Positions 29,801-36,198 of a stretch of DNA of 64,000 nucleotides are shown piece after piece. This DNA comes from CAZLMW01 sp964560875 (lineage in GTDB: Bacteria; Myxococcota_A; UBA9042), in NCBI GenBank assembly GCA_964560875.1, contig CAZLMW010000008.1, positions 35,883 through 99,882 on the forward strand, read 5' to 3'. Each line of letters starts with the position of its first letter. Position 1 is the stretch's first letter. Under the pieces are notes generated by a model. That model was given only the letters and a program-made list of their open reading frames with translations. It ran no database searches and was not told where the DNA came from. Made by a program: the position numbers and the translations under genes.

Positions 29801-30076
29801 GGCGGGTCTTCGTGCAAGATCGCGGCTGACTGCGCCGAGGACGGGCTCGCCTGTACGCAAGCCACCTGTGACAAGGGCACGTGCAAACACGCCAACATCG
29901 CCGACGGCATCGGTTGCACGAGCGCGACCGCCTGTGCCGCTGCGGGTCAATGCAAAGCTGGCGTGTGCGTCGCGACTTCGGTCAAGACATGCGCCGACAA
30001 GGACAAGTGCACCGCCGACGCGTGCGCCGCCGCCACCGGCTTGTGCGTCAACGGCAAGATCACGGGCTGCAAATAG
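20870..30076 (+). CDS. Giant lipoprotein: Cys-rich modules alternating with five RCC1 propellers
   Basis: 3068 residues from ATG 20870, preceded by a strong GGAGGT (20860-20865). Signal peptide ends LLAAPGC (Cys40). Asp/Thr/Ser/Gly linker (about 41-250) and then a run of Cys-rich modules (250-765). Five RCC1-repeat domains follow, each about 350 residues with seven-odd blades of the type HTCAL...G.V.CWG.N..GQLG.G: about 770-1117, 1229-1583, 1694-2044, 2159-2510 and 2621-2980. They are separated by four similar Cys-rich spacers of about 110 residues, and a fifth closes the protein. Domain starts repeat every 1.38-1.40 kb. RCC1 propellers are protein-interaction platforms; here they are exported and lipid-anchored, so a surface adhesin or scaffold role is likely. 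Confidence 0.88.
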   Translation: MVSIHRAVRPCGRRREETTVQAGSWTLALCLAALLAAPGCGGDDEVVAGPTIDGTATTPDTKLDTNIASDTSTGTDTASLEDTKGAVDVESPLPDTGSDDATTLDDAAVGADTDDPNAGDDAEHAADTEDSAIGPLPDVFLPPSDAGSSSGGDPDTVVATPDSGSSGGGTDSGTSSGSSGGNDVGSSSGAADAGSTSGSSSGNDAGSSSGSGTDAGSSSGSGTDAGSTSGSGGGTDAGSSSGVDAGPKDCGKCDDGKTCTDDSCNTTTGKCEYASAQDGKPCDDGKKCTLTDACSAGTCVGKLKDCSDKLDCTTDSCDAASGTCKHAALPDGDACDDGDKCTENDACGSGKCAGKGKVCDDGEVCTDDACDGKKGACSAKPVAGPKTCDDGDKCTDKDACKAGKCAGLKLDCNDNNPCTDDGCDAKSGCTKKANSATCDDGSKCTTGDTCQGGLCVAVKLACDDKNICTDDACDPAAGCTTTNNDKICHDGDKCSKKTCKAGKCDGVKVGCDDGNVCTHDSCDSAKGCVHKNNANTCDDGTKCTSKDGCKDGKCEGAKVDCDDKNVCTTDSCDAKTGCSNVNNSADCDDGNKCTNKEVCSAGTCKGAAIACKDANVCTDDSCDAKTGCVYQANTAKCDDSNPCTAGDVCKSKTCAGAGIDCGDKNDCTLDSCSAVPGPGGKGKVAKCVHKLGPDGGKCTDGNLCTKADACKAGKCAATVVTCDDGNPCTADTCSANTGKCLFAAVPNGTSCGDGLACVKGKCSKTSSGATVVAGVGHSCLLTTKGDVQCWGRGVFGVIGDGKKKDTSKPVAVKTAGKVIALAAGDYHNCAVIEGGKVQCWGRGTYGQLGYGSKSDRTSPATVSKVADAVSVAAGSNHTCVVHKSGNVSCFGYNANYQVGDGTKSWRYSPVQVAGLSGVVSLSAGIRHTCALKRDGYVWCWGTSLGGVLGNPRRSVSTRPFIAANLAGQAGVGAGSEHQCAVSRDGVGRCWGMNNYGQLGTGNKSGRPTATAVAGLGKIVQITGGRFHGCALTTGGGVACWGRNTRGQLGDGSKAERLKPVVVKGLYGIVSVAAGYEHTCAARADGSVICWGRGDAGRLGNGAMKDSLVPVAIFGAQGPATPAKSCKIAKDCAASGENCLAAVCLGGKCVYKPATDGSPCNDGNACTASDVCKAGSCNGAPVSCNDGNSCTSDFCAPAGGQCLSAPVAGSASCGKGMLCSGAVCAKERKVWATAIVAGHAHTCALRPDKTVSCWGHNAFGQLGVGNNGSRSSPGKVSNLTNVKTVSAGNYHTCAVDFSGAAWCWGRGSYGQLGTGKTASKNTPQKVPGISDAIAVSTGDEHTCLLRKTGQIACFGHNAWGQLGDGTKDNLTIALTNKDIDKVVQVSAGHSHTCALRTDGGLWCWGTSNYGGLGISGLNATYKPRPVTGLTAMAMVEAGYHMTCAVRLSGQSYCWGLANYGQTGYGGKSSGAFHRQIKGVSDVKALSTRRFHACGIGPDSKLWCWGLGNRGQLGQGNLSTKYSPVRVPGMDHVVSVAAGGEHTCALSQSGVVHCWGWDNSGALGLADNVLKDSRWPAWVWGTEPAPYGSKLCSTAAQCADDGNACTVAQCQAGKCQHVAGGNGLLCSDGAACTTGDSCAAGKCIGTPRTCGDGKNPCADGRCAVVVGACMDVSKPFGSKCGDGKVCSATGCSGNAAGWASAVVAAGNHSCALRQDNTVACWGHGGRGQLGNGSKADRTSPVAVSGLKSVQHLSAYGNHTCAATKDGKVVCWGQGGSGQLGHGKNSDSTTPVAVAGLKDIVSVATGSAHTCAVDKNGKAWCWGYGAYGGLGNGANKNANKPVQVINAGGFVELAAGAHHTCGFSKDGYARCWGSNQHKQLGGYPYAQLWSPLITPGLRRVRSITAGHYFNCYVSGNGGAKCWGYGAHGQLGYGGTATTSGKQTVKTLTDVMRIDGGLYHTCAIDGSAGWCWGYGALGQLGNGSKTSQKTPVKVKISGALVDISAGYYHSCAVDQVGRVYCWGENKYGQRGIGLKSGSSPNIGKPVVGSDPFPVPAGACKADVDCGDDGSACTVAKCDTKSGKCTHVSGIEGLGCDDGNACTSNDACAKGKCVGAAKSCADGNGCDLDFCNPHNGQCVHTPYNGKICGTGKVCVSGWCVGQVSGWAKSVAPGRDHTCVLRSNGAVVCFGDGKYGQLGNGSNSARSLPSGVKNLTGVEQLASGAYFTCARRKDGTVVCWGKGDIGSTGNGKKGNHNTFKAVKGISKARYIATGSNHACAIDDKGALWCWGHNSAGQLGLLHNKEQLVAAKVGIGPVTAVSAGGSMTCAMTTDGYTWCWGKGDNGELGNGRVTNYWAPFLVHSPLRTSGLTSGTLHTCRLDPTGAAKCWGYGAHGQLGDGKKKSSWFEVVAAGLKDPDKLSGGLYHTCAASKSGAWCWGYGATGQLGDGTTQSRTKPVAVKGLGSVREIKAGGYHSCAVVQDGSVWCWGRGHSGQLGTGSTSSQNWPSAPVYGSIASPFAGTGCADEADCADDGNPCTVAACVNGACQHKAAANGLGCDDGDACSSGDKCAAGSCAGTAKKCDDKNPCTVDYCDRASGSCVFAPTPAGGACGKGKTCVKGTCQANVTGWATGVATGRDHSCLLQSTGAVSCVGKSNFGQLGYGGNADRGVVVKVSGITDAIAIDSLDDFSCAVLKSGKVRCWGRGDYGMMGNGAKKHAMKSTEVSGLKDIVDVATGSYHACALDTSGRVWCWGHGNQGQLGQGNNKEQLKPVHVAKLSGPARAIGAGTRHTCAALVDGTVQCWGQGNFGQLGIGKTGNRNVPVKALGVTDAIDIDAGWDHTCAVDSKGSGWCWGRGTHGQLGNGKTAQQNKAVQVFGASKLTRVSLGAYHTCFLGDSGAISCAGYNAFGQLGDGSKDASTVAGVPKNLAGAISVGAGVYHTCAVVGDGSARCFGRNNSGQLGNVTKTDSRLPVHVYLSNKAPFGGSSCKIAADCAEDGLACTQATCDKGTCKHANIADGIGCTSATACAAAGQCKAGVCVATSVKTCADKDKCTADACAAATGLCVNGKITGCK

Positions 30077-30109
30077 CAGCAACCGGACTTGAAGCGTTGC
30101 GCGGCGGAG

Positions 30110-30529
30110 CTACAGCAGAAAGTCGAATGCGCTCGCGAGCGGGCGCGCCAGGTGCATCTTCCACCAATCTTCGCTGGAAGCGTCGCGCACGAGGTTGTCT
30201 CGGTTGACCTCGCCGGACTTCAGAACCGTCCATGCGTGGTTCATTCGCGCGCCGATGCTGGCTCTCATTTCGGCTGCCAGCGCCTTGTTGCCATGGCAAA
30301 TGACCAGCAACTCCGAGTTGAGATTCGCCGAGCGCGGGTCGACGTTGTAGGTGCCGATGGCGATCGTATCGTCGTCGATCACGGCTCGCTTGGCGTGCAG
30401 ACCCCACCGGTTCTTGACCTTGATCGGAGGCGGCAACGCGCACAAAGATGCGTTTGGCGGATTTCGAGGACACGCCATGGTATCGCCGGATCGGCGGGCC
30501 GCTTCGCTTCGAGGAGCACACGGGCGCAT
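30110..30529 (-). pseudogene. Remnant of a phospholipase D-like protein (C-terminal HKD domain)
   Basis: The frame encodes LHAKRAVIDDDTIAIGTYNVDPRSANLNSELLVICHGN, a classic second HKD motif (HxK...D...IGTxNxDxRS..LNxE) of PLD/cardiolipin-synthase-like enzymes, and a normal C-terminus ending ASAFDFLL. Upstream of this motif the frame turns into Arg/Pro-rich nonsense. A short strand typical of the family (SAKRIFVRVA) appears in another frame of the same DNA, so at least one frameshift separates the halves. The N-terminal HKD is not seen. It could be sequencing error, but neighbouring genes are clean. Confidence 0.6.
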
Positions 30530-31845
30530 TCGAGGTCATCGCGAGACACCGCGACTCGCGTGACAGCTCGTTGGATTTGCCGATCGCCGCTGAGGGCCCG
30601 TTGGTGAATCGCGTCCAGGGCGTCGCTCAGCGCGTAGGCGTGCGCGATGGCGGCGGCGACAACGGCGTCCTGAAAACGGGTGGGTTGGGCGACAAACCAA
30701 GCTTGTGCGCGGCGCGTGTCCGGGTCGGGCAGCCCAGCCAGGAGCAACGAGATGGCGGCGGTCGGGTTGTCATCGGGGGCATCCGCGAGGCGCGCATAGG
30801 CACCCAGCGCCACAGCGACATCAAACGGCTGGCCCGTCTGCGCGTGCTCGGCGATCAGCTCTACGACCCAGGTTGGGCCGCAGTCATGCACGAATTTGGG
30901 TGCCTCGATACGGTGTGCGGCGATGGCGCCACTTGTTTGCGCGCGGTCAACGTCGTAGGCGACGACACCCTTGCCGGCCTCGTGGACGACCAGCACACCG
31001 CGCCCATCGGGCTGAACAACGGTTGTTGCAGTGCCGGGGGCCGACTCGATGTAGACGGTCGAGGAGTCGTGCGGAGCTGGCGCCCAGGGGACGGAGCCAG
31101 CGGTGCTTACATCGAGGTCGCCGCCCGAGCGTGCGCGAATGGCGAAGATGTGGTCGCGTGTCGATGCGCACGCCTGCACCAAAACCTCGCCGACGGCGAT
31201 TGCCGGCCGGGATCCAGGCGGATACAGCAGGTCGTCAAAGCCGAGCTCAGACGAGTCGCCAACGTCGTTGTCATCGAAGCTCCGGCTGGTCCGACGTCGT
31301 GTTGCCGGCAACAACACCGGTTGACCGCATCTTCGCGGCGTTGCACGTAGAGCGTGGTTTGCACCGCGAGAAGCAAGAGCTTGCGTTCGTCCGATGGGAC
31401 AAGACCGGCGCGATACTGGCGGTCGATCTCAGCGAGGACATGTTCGCGCACGCGCTGGAAGCGTTTATCGAGCGCCGCCCGGCAGGTGTTGACGAGGCGC
31501 GCGGTGAGCTTGGAGTCGTCGACGGGGACGCCGTCGTTGGCGAGAGATTGACGTGCGAGATCGAACACGGTGGCGCCGGAGGCGACGGCGGCGCGAAGGC
31601 TCTCGACGTTGTCCAGAAAGCGCGTCGAGCACCACGCGCGCCGCTTCTTGCAGGCCGAGACGAACGCGAGGCGAGTCGGTCGGGGCGATCGGGGCGAGCG
31701 CGATAAATGCGTCGAGAAGCGTCACGTGAGCCGGGTCGATTGGGGGTGACCTGTGCGTGGCAGCAAGTTGCCAGTTCTGGGTTGCCCAGTTGGGCCGCGC
31801 AGGATCAAAGAAAAATGTGAACGAGCGGCAGACGAAGCGAACCAA
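30530..31845 (-). pseudogene. Frameshifted remnant of an unidentified protein-coding gene
   Basis: Protein-like sequence passes through three frames in order. From about 31790 to 31630 it reads DPAHVTLLDAFIALAPIAPTDSP..; a shift then gives RFLDNVESLRAAVASGATVFDLARQ and later VREHVLAEIDRQYRAGLVPSDERKLLLLAVQTTLYVQRRED (to about 31320). A further shift gives FDDNDVGDSSELGFDDLLYPP.. and a long helical segment to about 30480. Each part has normal amino-acid composition in its own frame and shadow composition elsewhere. I do not recognise the family. The last frame runs into the PLD remnant, so the two may once have been one gene. Confidence 0.55.
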
Positions 31846-31892
31846 CCAGAGATCAGGAACCTAACGATCGCCCAGATACACTCAAATCGTAC

Positions 31893-34274
31893 TTACTTGT
31901 AGAACATCACCCATGACGTCATATCGATGCGTGCGCCGAAGCCGCCGCCGTTGCCCGGCTCACTCTTGTAGTCTTTGCCGTTGTACAAGCCCTTGTAGGT
32001 GATCGTAACCGTCTCTCCCGGTTGAACGTGGTCGCTGATGTCCCACGACTCGACGCGAACGTCCTTGCCCGGGCACCAACCCCCCCGGCCGAGGTACCAG
32101 GTGCCGAATTGGTTGGGCACAGTTCCCTGGTCGACCTGCTGCGCGCATCCGTACAGGGTTCCGGCGACGGGGTGCTTCTTGACGTACTCCTTCTTGCCCT
32201 TCTTCGACTCGACGACGAAATGATGGGTGTGGTTGCAGAACTCGGCGCAGCCGGCCTTGTCGCCGAACCCGTGGCCCGAGACGTCAACGGCGAGCTCGAC
32301 CTTGTTGGATGACGCCGGAACGGTCACCTGCATCGGTTTGTACTTGGTGTTGTAGCCGGGGTTGAAGCCACCGCCGCCAAACAGACTCACGATGCCGGTC
32401 GGCTTGGGGACCGACTTGTTGAGGTACCGAAATTTGAGCGTGACGATGTACGGGTAGCTGCCCTTGTAGTTCAGGCGCACTTTGCCGCCGTTGCCAAACC
32501 AATAGCGTGCGCGCGGGCTGTCCGTCGTCCAGCGCCCCTCGCGGCGATAGCTGGTGATCCAGCGCTGCACGTAGTGGCCCTTGCAACCGCACTTTCCGTA
32601 GCCGGTCTCGCCCTTCTGAGCGGCTTTGTAGCCCTTGCAGACGCCGTCTTTGCCGCAGTCTCCGTTCGTCTTGCAGGCCTTGCAGAAGTGGTTCTTCTTG
32701 TTGAACTGACACCAGCCCATGCGCTCGGTGACGTTGCCCTTGATCCAGCGGCAGATCCGTTGCCTCTTCTGAGTTTCCCCTCGCGGGTCGATGCAATCGC
32801 AGGCCTTGCTGTCGGCGGCGATCGCTTTGGACGCTGTGCGAGCGGGTTTGTAGCCCTTGCAGGTTGCGCCAACACCATGCTTGGCCTCGCAGGTGCAGTG
32901 GTCCTTGCACGCGGTGCTCGTCGCCTTGCCCGCGAGGTGGCAGACGCCCATCGTCTCTTTCTGCTCTTTGACCTCGTTGGCCTTCACCTGGCACGCCGCA
33001 GGTTCGTCCTTGTCGCCCGCAGCCGTCGCCGGTCGGCCCAACACGCGCAGGTGGGCGTGGTAGTCCCATTCGAAGCAGTTCTGTTGGTCGTGGCCGATGC
33101 AGTCGTGAGTCAGGTCGACCTCGAGCGAATCGTAGCCCTCGAGCTCCTTGGCGGCGGGTAGTTCGAAGTCGAACGTTTGCCCGCTGACCGTCTTCTGGTC
33201 GTACACGGTGACGATCTTCATGGCCTTGGTTTCGGGATGATTCTTCGCGCGGTTGTATTCAAAGTTGTAGTACCGCGCCTCGAACGGCAGGTGCTGCATG
33301 AGCCATTTGGGGTTCTGCACGAAGCGAAGCAGTCCGATCTGGCGGATCAGCTGGAAGCGGTCGATCGCGAAATAGGCAGGCCGTCGTTTGCGTGTGTATT
33401 CGCCCAACCACCCGCCGATGCCGTTGGGTGGCTGAACATCCTGGTTGGTCCACGGCACGGGCTGGGTCGCAAAGTGCAAGCGAGCCCGCCACTGCAAGCG
33501 CTTGAGCGCCGGCATCGTCTTGAGCACCGACTCGAACTTGCCGAGCATCGTGTCCATGTACTTCTTGGTGTTGTCTTTGCCGTTGCTGTCTTTGTACGCG
33601 ATGAAGAAGTAGTGGGCGTTGTCCGGCGAGAAGTTCATGAACTGCTTGACATCATTGGCGTTGACGGAATTCCAGTTGTTCGTGAGGTAGTTGGCATTGT
33701 TCGGGAACACGCCCTGCCCCACGAAAAGGAAGATGTAGCTGTGGTTGCCGTCGTAGTGCTTGGCGAATGACCACGGGCCGCGGCGCGTCGGAATCGTGAA
33801 GTCACCCGCGAGCTTCTTCCAGGTGGTGCCGGTCTTGCCGTTATCGAAGTCGCGTACGGGCTTCTTGGGCGGGTCGACGGCTGACACCATGCATTGAACG
33901 AGCTCATCGCAGTCGACGACGGTGGTCAGGCACTTGATGGCGGGCGCGGCGCTGGCTTTTTCGTTGCAGAGTTGCTCGCAGAGCGCAGTTGGAATGACCG
34001 GCGCGCAGACCTTGAACGTGCCGCAGCCCTCTTTGCAGTCGAACGCAGGACCGGCGTCGGTCTTCTTCGTGGCGTCGCCCTGCCCGGCCTTGGCGGTGTC
34101 TTGCCCGCCGCCTGTATCGACGGTGTTGCCGGCGTCTGCCGTGTCATCGACCACAGCCGTGTCTTCATCGGACGTCGTGTCGTCTTCGCCGCCACAACCA
34201 GCTGCCAGCGCGAGGGTCAGGAGCGCAGCCGCGCAACCAAAGTGGGTCCGGGCGATGGGTGAACAGCGTCGCAT
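31893..34274 (-). CDS. PNGase F-like lipoprotein
   Basis: 793 residues from ATG 34274, with GGGAGG just upstream; the in-frame TTG at 34286 overlaps that ribosome-binding site and is not the start. Lipoprotein signal ending LALAAGC, then an Asp/Thr linker. The later half contains the hallmarks of peptide-N-glycosidase F: VDLTHDCIGHDQQNCFEWDYHAHL corresponds to the C..C..WD strand pair of the N-terminal domain, and QFGTWYLGRGGWCPG matches the FGTW..GR.GWCPG signature of the C-terminal domain. Between them is a Cys-rich insert of about 120 residues with CKGYK repeats. PNGase F removes N-glycans from proteins, so this may deglycosylate prey or host glycoproteins; the catalytic acids were not verified. 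Confidence 0.65.
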   Translation of the reverse strand: MRRCSPIARTHFGCAAALLTLALAAGCGGEDDTTSDEDTAVVDDTADAGNTVDTGGGQDTAKAGQGDATKKTDAGPAFDCKEGCGTFKVCAPVIPTALCEQLCNEKASAAPAIKCLTTVVDCDELVQCMVSAVDPPKKPVRDFDNGKTGTTWKKLAGDFTIPTRRGPWSFAKHYDGNHSYIFLFVGQGVFPNNANYLTNNWNSVNANDVKQFMNFSPDNAHYFFIAYKDSNGKDNTKKYMDTMLGKFESVLKTMPALKRLQWRARLHFATQPVPWTNQDVQPPNGIGGWLGEYTRKRRPAYFAIDRFQLIRQIGLLRFVQNPKWLMQHLPFEARYYNFEYNRAKNHPETKAMKIVTVYDQKTVSGQTFDFELPAAKELEGYDSLEVDLTHDCIGHDQQNCFEWDYHAHLRVLGRPATAAGDKDEPAACQVKANEVKEQKETMGVCHLAGKATSTACKDHCTCEAKHGVGATCKGYKPARTASKAIAADSKACDCIDPRGETQKRQRICRWIKGNVTERMGWCQFNKKNHFCKACKTNGDCGKDGVCKGYKAAQKGETGYGKCGCKGHYVQRWITSYRREGRWTTDSPRARYWFGNGGKVRLNYKGSYPYIVTLKFRYLNKSVPKPTGIVSLFGGGGFNPGYNTKYKPMQVTVPASSNKVELAVDVSGHGFGDKAGCAEFCNHTHHFVVESKKGKKEYVKKHPVAGTLYGCAQQVDQGTVPNQFGTWYLGRGGWCPGKDVRVESWDISDHVQPGETVTITYKGLYNGKDYKSEPGNGGGFGARIDMTSWVMFYK

Positions 34275-34337
34275 CGAGCCTCCCAAAGAGGGCGCAAGGC
34301 TACCAGAACTCGATCGGGTCCGGGCGGGCCCGAAAGG

Positions 34338-34991
34338 TCACCTGCCAGCGAGCTCGTAGGTGCGGTCCATGCGCGCGGCTATAGCGGGGTCGTGGCTGAC
34401 GACAACGAGCGCGGCGCCGTGGGCAACGGCCTCTTCGAGCACGTCGAGGACATCAGCGGTGGTTGCGCCGTCGAGGTTGCCGGTCGGTTCGTCCGCGAAC
34501 AGGACACGAGGTTGGTTGACGACGGCGCGCGCGATTCCGACGCGCTGCTTTTCGCCGCCGCTGAGCTGGTCGGGGCGATGATCGAGCCGGCCCCCGAGCC
34601 CAACACGTCTCAGCACGTCCTTGGCGCGATGAAGGGCAGCGTCGCGATCGCCGTGCAGGGTCCAATGCGGCAACGCGACGTTATCAGTCACGGATAGCCA
34701 CGGAACAATTCGAAACGCTTGATAAACCAAACCGATCGATGCCAGGCGCGATTCGGTGCGAGCCCGTGGGACGATTTGCCCGACATCGGTCCCGTCAAAC
34801 GCGTACCGACCATCGAAAGCATCGTCGAGCATGGCGAGGATGTGCAGCAACGTGGTCTTGCCCGACCCGCTGGGTCCGGTGATGGCGACACGTTCCCCGG
34901 CTGCGACGTCGAGATCGACCCCTTCGAGCACGCGGATCCTGGACGACTCATCGCCAAACGAACGGGAGACGCCGCGCAACTCAAGCAACAT
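34338..34991 (-). CDS. ABC transporter ATP-binding protein (MacB/LolD type)
   Basis: 217 residues from ATG 34991 (GGGAG 5-6 bases upstream; a GTG two codons earlier is also possible). Walker A GPSGSGKTT (39-47), Q-loop GLVYQAF, signature LSGGEKQRVGIARA, Walker B VLFADEPTGNLD and switch His VVVSHDP are all intact. The layout is that of the MacB/LolD/FtsE branch, which pairs with permeases having a large extracytoplasmic domain. It overlaps the 3' end of such a permease gene by 11 bases. Last gene of a ten-gene tightly packed run, so presumably exporting or extracting its product. Confidence 0.92.
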   Translation of the reverse strand: MLLELRGVSRSFGDESSRIRVLEGVDLDVAAGERVAITGPSGSGKTTLLHILAMLDDAFDGRYAFDGTDVGQIVPRARTESRLASIGLVYQAFRIVPWLSVTDNVALPHWTLHGDRDAALHRAKDVLRRVGLGGRLDHRPDQLSGGEKQRVGIARAVVNQPRVLFADEPTGNLDGATTADVLDVLEEAVAHGAALVVVSHDPAIAARMDRTYELAGR

Positions 34992-36195
34992 CGCCACTCC
35001 CCCGCAAGACCGCGACGATATTGGTGCGCGCTACCATCAGCGCAGGTATGGCCCCCGCCACAGAGCCAACGACGAGCAGCACGGCGGCCGGGCCAACAAC
35101 GCGCGGGGCCGTGACGAGCGGACGGACGACGAAACCATCGAATCGATAGATCGGCCAGTGCGCGAGCATTTCGCACAGGAACAACCCTGTGATCACGCCG
35201 AACATGACGCCGATCGCCGTCAACATAACTGCGCGAAAGAGGCTGGCTGCGGCGACGGTGGACGGTGCCAATCCAAGTGAGAGCAGGACGGCCATGTGGC
35301 TGCGTTCGTTGTTGGCCTGCACCAGGAGTACGGTCAAGACAGGAACCAGCACGGCGAAGGCGAACAGCAGCCCGATGAGCGCGGTGATGCGTGCGTTGCC
35401 CCTGATGGCGTTGTGGGCCATGGCATGCGCTTTCCACCACGGCTTGACGACAGCGCCGGGGACGGTAGCGGCAACGGGGGACAGCGCCCGTGAGGTCTGG
35501 TCCATAGCGCACAGGTAGACGGCGAATCGGTTCGCGGCGTCGGGCCGATCCACGACGTCACCGAGCACGTCGATGGGCATGTAGACGTCGAGATCCGCCT
35601 GCCAGATGCCACCGCCACGCAGGATTCCGACGACGGTATACGGCCGGTTGGAGAGGGCCACGTCGCCGAGGTCATCCCACGGCAGCAGGACCCGCAACCG
35701 GTCGCCGACACGCTTGCCAAGGCGCAGGTGCTGCCGATACCCGAGCAAGATGGCTCGGTCTTCGCCGCGCTTGGGGCACCGACCTTTGTCCACACGCGCG
35801 CAGAGACGGCTGCTGGCTGCCTCGCTCTCTGCCGAGAATCCGACGACGCGAACGGGAGACCATGCGCCGGAATCGCGGACAAACCCGGCGTGCACCAGGC
35901 GCACTGAGACGCCTTCAACGCCATCGATCGCGGCGATTTTTGTGACCGTCGCGGCGACGTTTTCGAACGGCTCGGCGCCATCGGGTTGCACGAGAATGTG
36001 GCCGTGTTCGCGCAGGAGGACCTGGCGCCGGATCTCATCTCCAAACCCGTCCAACAGCGCGACGGCGGGGATCTGCAGGCCCGCCCCGATTGCGACGGCG
36101 GCCACCATCAATGCGGAGATGAGCGGACGATGCCGCAGCGATCGAATGGCGAGGTGAAAGGCTATTTGCGGCGCGAAACGCGACATCCGATACAC
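34981..36195 (-). CDS. ABC transporter permease (MacB/FtsX type)
   Basis: 404 residues if started at GTG 36195, or 401 from ATG 36186; no decisive ribosome-binding site. One N-terminal membrane helix (RPLISALMVAAVAIGAGLQIPAVALL), then an extracytoplasmic domain of about 230 residues with MacB-like sequence (GHILVQPDGAEPFENVAATVTKIAAIDGVEGVSVRLV). Three C-terminal helices follow (ALIGLLFAFAVLVPVLTVLLV, AVMLTAIGVMFGVITGLFLCE, VVGPAAVLLVVGSVAGAIPALM). This is the FtsX/MacB_PCD plan. Starts 3-12 bases after the upstream GNAT gene and overlaps the ATPase gene. Substrate inferred to be the lipid-like product of the cluster. Confidence 0.88.
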   Translation of the reverse strand: MYRMSRFAPQIAFHLAIRSLRHRPLISALMVAAVAIGAGLQIPAVALLDGFGDEIRRQVLLREHGHILVQPDGAEPFENVAATVTKIAAIDGVEGVSVRLVHAGFVRDSGAWSPVRVVGFSAESEAASSRLCARVDKGRCPKRGEDRAILLGYRQHLRLGKRVGDRLRVLLPWDDLGDVALSNRPYTVVGILRGGGIWQADLDVYMPIDVLGDVVDRPDAANRFAVYLCAMDQTSRALSPVAATVPGAVVKPWWKAHAMAHNAIRGNARITALIGLLFAFAVLVPVLTVLLVQANNERSHMAVLLSLGLAPSTVAAASLFRAVMLTAIGVMFGVITGLFLCEMLAHWPIYRFDGFVVRPLVTAPRVVGPAAVLLVVGSVAGAIPALMVARTNIVAVLRGSGDVA

Positions 36196-36198
36196 CCG

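Noticed and set aside
31855..31870. Recurring CCTAACGA motif (near 24703, 31861, 37481, 49515 and 56831)
   Set aside because: Short, in both coding and intergenic positions, with no constant spacing to genes; expected by chance in 64 kb.
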